Part shown: positions 5,950-8,443 of the stretch, piece by piece
How the letters are laid out: every line of letters begins with the position of its first letter
Numbering within the stretch: the first letter of the stretch is position 1
Assembly (NCBI GenBank): GCA_964651755.1
Contig: CAZYZD010000090.1
Location: 1-8,443, forward strand
Direction: 5' to 3'
Length of the DNA stretch: 8,443 nucleotides
DNA from: QNZT01 sp964651755
Lineage (GTDB): Bacteria; Campylobacterota; Campylobacteria; Campylobacterales; QNZT01
Position numbers and translations under genes: made by a program
Notes under the pieces: model-generated
Seen by the model: the letters and a program-made list of their open reading frames with translations, nothing else
The model's database searches: none
What the model was told of the DNA's origin: nothing

Positions 5950-7761
5950 TCATGCTTTTGCCTTTTTTGCCATTCTTTTTCTGACAGTCGGATCAAGATA
6001 TCTTTTTCGGATACGAATACTCTTCGGTGTTACCTCAACAAGTTCATCATCTTCGATCCACTCCAGAGCGCTTTCGAGTGTCGGAATTCTCGGTGGTACA
6101 AGTTTGATCGCTTCATCTGCACCGGAGCTTCTGACATTTGAAAGTTGTTTTCCTTTGATAGGATTGACATCCAGATCATTTGCACGTGCATGTTCACCGA
6201 TGATCATTCCGACATAGACTTTATCCTGCGGTTTGATAAACATCACACCACGTTCCTGAAGGTTGAAAATAGAAAAACCGGAAGCTTCACCATTTTCCAT
6301 AGAGACAAGCGCGCCGTTCATACGATGCTCTATACCACTCATCAACGGTCTGTACTCCAGAAAAGAGTGGTTCATGACACCTTCACCTTTAGTATCTGTC
6401 AAAAACTGACTTCTAAAACCAATCAAACCACGTGCGGGAATCTCAAACTCAATTCTGGTTTGTCCGTCACCTGTCGGTGTCATAGATTTCATCTCTGCTT
6501 TTTTACGACCCAGTTTTTCAATAACCACACCGGTAAAATCATCCGGTACATCCACAACCAGATGCTCAAATGGTTCCATCTTTACACCATTTTCTTCTTT
6601 GATAATTACTTCAGGACGTCCCAGTAAGAACTCAAATCCTTCACGTCTCATGTTCTCTGCCAAAATGGTAATCTGAAGTTCACCACGACCGGAAACTTTG
6701 AAACTTCCCTCTCCGCTGCTCTCATATTTCATGGCGATATTAGTCTGCATTTCAGATTCAAGTCTTTCGGCAATTTTATTGGAAGTAACAAACTTTCCTT
6801 CTGTTCCTGCAAGCGGTGAATCGTTGACAGACATCACAACAGAGATCGTAGGCTCTTCAATGTGCATAGGGTCAAGTGCGACAGGATTGTTCGGATCTGC
6901 CAGAGTGTCTCCAACATCCAGTGTTTCAAAACCGGCAACTGCAATAATATCCCCACTGACTGCTTCATCGATATCGATACGATCAAGACCATGAAAACCG
7001 ATAAGTTTAGAAATACGACCGTTGAGTTTTTCACCGTCTGCTTTTACAAGCGTTACATTTTCATTTTTTCGGATTTTTCCGTTAAAGATTCTGGCAATAC
7101 CAATTTTCCCGACAAAGTTATCATAGTCGAGTGTAAAGACCTGAAGTTGCAGAGGATTGTCTACACTTCCTGATGATGGCGGTACATGTTCGATAATTGT
7201 ATCCAGGATAGGAAGGATATTGTCATCCGGATCACTTAGATCAAGTTTTGCATAACCGTTTTTTGCTGCTGCATACACTACCGGAAATTCCAATTGTTCA
7301 TCATTTGCATCGAGAGCAACAAAGAGGTCAAAGATTTCATCGACAACACGATCCGGTTCTGCTGCCGGTTTATCGATTTTGTTAACAATGACAATTGGGC
7401 GTAGTCCCAGTTCCAGCGCTTTTTTCACTACAAACTTGGTTTGAGGCATCACACCTTCCTGCGCATCAACAAGCAGAAGTACGCTGTCTACCATCTTCAA
7501 AACACGCTCAACCTCCCCGCCAAAGTCGGCGTGACCCGGAGTGTCGATAATGTTAATTTTATAATCTTTATAGGTGATGGCTGTATTTTTGGAGAGAATT
7601 GTAATACCTCTCTCTTTTTCAAGGTCATTGCTGTCCATAACCCTTTCATCTATCTGCTGGTGGGCATCGAATGTACCTGACTGTTTCAACAGTTCATCTA
7701 CCAAAGTCGTTTTACCATGATCGACGTGCGCGATAACGGCAATGTTTCTAATCTCTTTCAT
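5950..7761 (-). CDS. typA: Ribosome-associated translational GTPase BipA/TypA
   Basis: BipA is an EF-G-like GTPase that binds the 70S ribosome and helps 50S assembly and stress adaptation. The 603 residues are the full family length. GTPase motifs are AHVDHGKTT (G1, 11-19), RGITI (G2, 51-55), DTPGH (G3, 73-77) and NKID (G4, 127-130). A beta-barrel domain follows, then an EF-G domain III-like part with VSGRGELQ and NMRREGFE. A domain V-like part contains ARGLIGFRSQFLTDTKGEG, and the family-specific C-terminus ends in RIRKRYLDPTVRKRMAK. The absence of an EF-G domain IV and the RGLIGFR motif distinguish it from EF-G and LepA. A weak TTAGGA ribosome binding site and a TATAAT box lie upstream. It is divergent from the FliK-like gene. 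Confidence 0.98.
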   Translation of the reverse strand: MKEIRNIAVIAHVDHGKTTLVDELLKQSGTFDAHQQIDERVMDSNDLEKERGITILSKNTAITYKDYKINIIDTPGHADFGGEVERVLKMVDSVLLLVDAQEGVMPQTKFVVKKALELGLRPIVIVNKIDKPAAEPDRVVDEIFDLFVALDANDEQLEFPVVYAAAKNGYAKLDLSDPDDNILPILDTIIEHVPPSSGSVDNPLQLQVFTLDYDNFVGKIGIARIFNGKIRKNENVTLVKADGEKLNGRISKLIGFHGLDRIDIDEAVSGDIIAVAGFETLDVGDTLADPNNPVALDPMHIEEPTISVVMSVNDSPLAGTEGKFVTSNKIAERLESEMQTNIAMKYESSGEGSFKVSGRGELQITILAENMRREGFEFLLGRPEVIIKEENGVKMEPFEHLVVDVPDDFTGVVIEKLGRKKAEMKSMTPTGDGQTRIEFEIPARGLIGFRSQFLTDTKGEGVMNHSFLEYRPLMSGIEHRMNGALVSMENGEASGFSIFNLQERGVMFIKPQDKVYVGMIIGEHARANDLDVNPIKGKQLSNVRSSGADEAIKLVPPRIPTLESALEWIEDDELVEVTPKSIRIRKRYLDPTVRKRMAKKAKA

Positions 7762-7788
7762 TTTTGTCCTAACATATTAATTTCGCGG

Positions 7789-7794
7789 ATTATA
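7789..7794 (-). promoter_or_regulatory. Putative -10 box for bipA/typA
   Basis: TATAAT on the minus strand, 27 bases before the bipA ATG, preceded by TTGGG. Expected transcription start near 7782, giving a leader of about 20 bases. Confidence 0.5.
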
Positions 7795-7819
7795 CCCAAA
7801 AATACTGATAAAGTGAAAT

Positions 7820-7835
7820 TGGCACGTAACTTGCT
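7820..7835 (+). promoter_or_regulatory. Sigma-54 (RpoN) promoter of the FliK-like gene
   Basis: TGGCACG, a 4-base spacer (TAAC) and TTGCT match the -24/-12 sigma-54 consensus TGGCACG-N4-TTGCW at every defined position. The start of transcription should be near 7846, leaving a 26-base leader with an AAAGG ribosome binding site before the ATG at 7872. In Campylobacterota the hook-stage flagellar genes are driven by RpoN with the FlgS/FlgR two-component system, which fits the gene downstream. Confidence 0.88.
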
Positions 7836-7871
7836 CTATAAACTCATAGATTTTCAATGCAAAGGTACGAT

Positions 7872-8443
7872 ATGAACGGACTTTTATTGGCTTCATCACC
7901 AGAAAATAAAGATATTAAATTTAATCCTAAAAAAATTTCAGATACACAAGATGAATTGCTTGAATCTGAGAGTAAATTTTTTCAGAATCTGATGGATGAA
8001 CTGCTTCAAGAGATGCCAGATAGTAAAAATAAAGATTTTTTAATAGCAAAAATTCTTGATCTTCCGGAAGATTTTGCAAAAAAAGAGGAGATACGTTCCT
8101 CTTTTTCAGATGAAAAACTCTTTACAGATCACCAAATAGATAAAGTTTCTGTCGAATCATTGATTGAGATTGCCTCTTTTTTAAAGAGTCTTCCACAGGA
8201 ACAACCAATCGTAAACTTTCCCACGGATTCAAAAGCACTTCAGACTTCCCTGCTAGACCTGAATGTACAACAAGAATTTAAAAATGCAAAAACGATCAGT
8301 GATCTTTTGAATATAGCAGAAAAAAATGGAATAAAAGTAAAAAACTTCACATTTTTCAAAGAAGAAGCCGCACTTGATACACACGCAAAAGAGATGGTAA
8401 AGAAAATCAACAGTGAAGAGATTTTTAAACTAATGGAGAAAGA
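7872..8443 (+). CDS. fliK: Probable flagellar hook-length control protein FliK, N-terminal part (runs off right edge)
   Basis: The frame opens at ATG 7872 behind AAAGG and stays open to the window end, giving 190 residues. The product is highly charged and rich in Lys, Glu, Asp, Leu and Phe, with no signal peptide or membrane segment. The segment from about 127 to 168 (LLDLNVQQEFKNAK, then ISDLLNIAEKNGIKVKNF and FKEEAAL) resembles a stretch I recall from Campylobacterota FliK proteins. FliK is secreted by the flagellar export apparatus and measures hook length, switching substrate specificity through FlhB. The perfect sigma-54 promoter supports a hook-stage flagellar gene. The conserved C-terminal FliK domain is outside the window, so the name is a probable call; another RpoN-dependent flagellar gene is the main alternative. 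Confidence 0.62.
   Translation, partial: MNGLLLASSPENKDIKFNPKKISDTQDELLESESKFFQNLMDELLQEMPDSKNKDFLIAKILDLPEDFAKKEEIRSSFSDEKLFTDHQIDKVSVESLIEIASFLKSLPQEQPIVNFPTDSKALQTSLLDLNVQQEFKNAKTISDLLNIAEKNGIKVKNFTFFKEEAALDTHAKEMVKKINSEEIFKLMEK

Noticed and set aside
6145..6627. 160-codon open frame on the plus strand inside bipA
   Set aside because: Antisense shadow of the strongly conserved bipA coding sequence; composition is typical of a reverse-strand frame.
7835..7850. Inverted repeat TCTAT...ATAGA around the predicted sigma-54 start site
   Set aside because: Five AT-rich base pairs only; expected by chance and not a credible operator.

Overview
The window looks like a core-genome segment of a Campylobacterota bacterium of the Sulfurimonas/Sulfurovum type. 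This is inferred from four things: the moderately AT-rich sequence, the secG-frr-pyrE gene order, good TATAAT -10 boxes without clear -35 boxes, and a sigma-54 promoter in front of a FliK-like gene. No tRNA, rRNA, CRISPR array, insertion sequence or prophage is visible. The window is densely packed and its longest gene-free stretch is about 137 bases.

Positions 1-1701 (minus strand) hold a two-gene nucleotide-sugar module. UDP-glucose 6-dehydrogenase (ugd) is followed after 2 bases by a UDP-glucuronate 4-epimerase-like gene that runs off the left edge. Together they would make UDP-glucuronate and then UDP-galacturonate for surface polysaccharide. Positions 1789-3327 (minus strand) hold secG, frr and pyrE (protein export, ribosome recycling, pyrimidine synthesis), tightly spaced and probably one transcript. 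The frr start should be placed at 2966, behind a good ribosome binding site. A 64-base divergent promoter region separates secG from a BioC-like methyltransferase on the plus strand (3392-4105, biotin synthesis).

The methyltransferase converges on a short ThiD2-like gene (minus strand, thiamin synthesis). That gene most likely starts at a GTG inside the end of the upstream Bax-inhibitor-1 family membrane-protein gene. Upstream of that lie a YidB/DUF937 gene with a strong hairpin after it, and then bipA/typA, a translational GTPase gene. To the right of bipA, a short divergent region carries a -10 box for bipA and a full match to the sigma-54 consensus reading right. This precedes a plus-strand gene that runs off the right edge and looks like the N-terminal part of FliK.

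Most of the window is ordinary housekeeping DNA and I see no clear undescribed multi-gene system. The points most worth checking are the sigma-54/FliK pair, the overlap and hairpin joining the BI-1 and ThiD2-like genes, the face-to-face secG/bioC promoters, the histidine-rich start of the BioC-like protein, and a possible four-cysteine metal site in PyrE.
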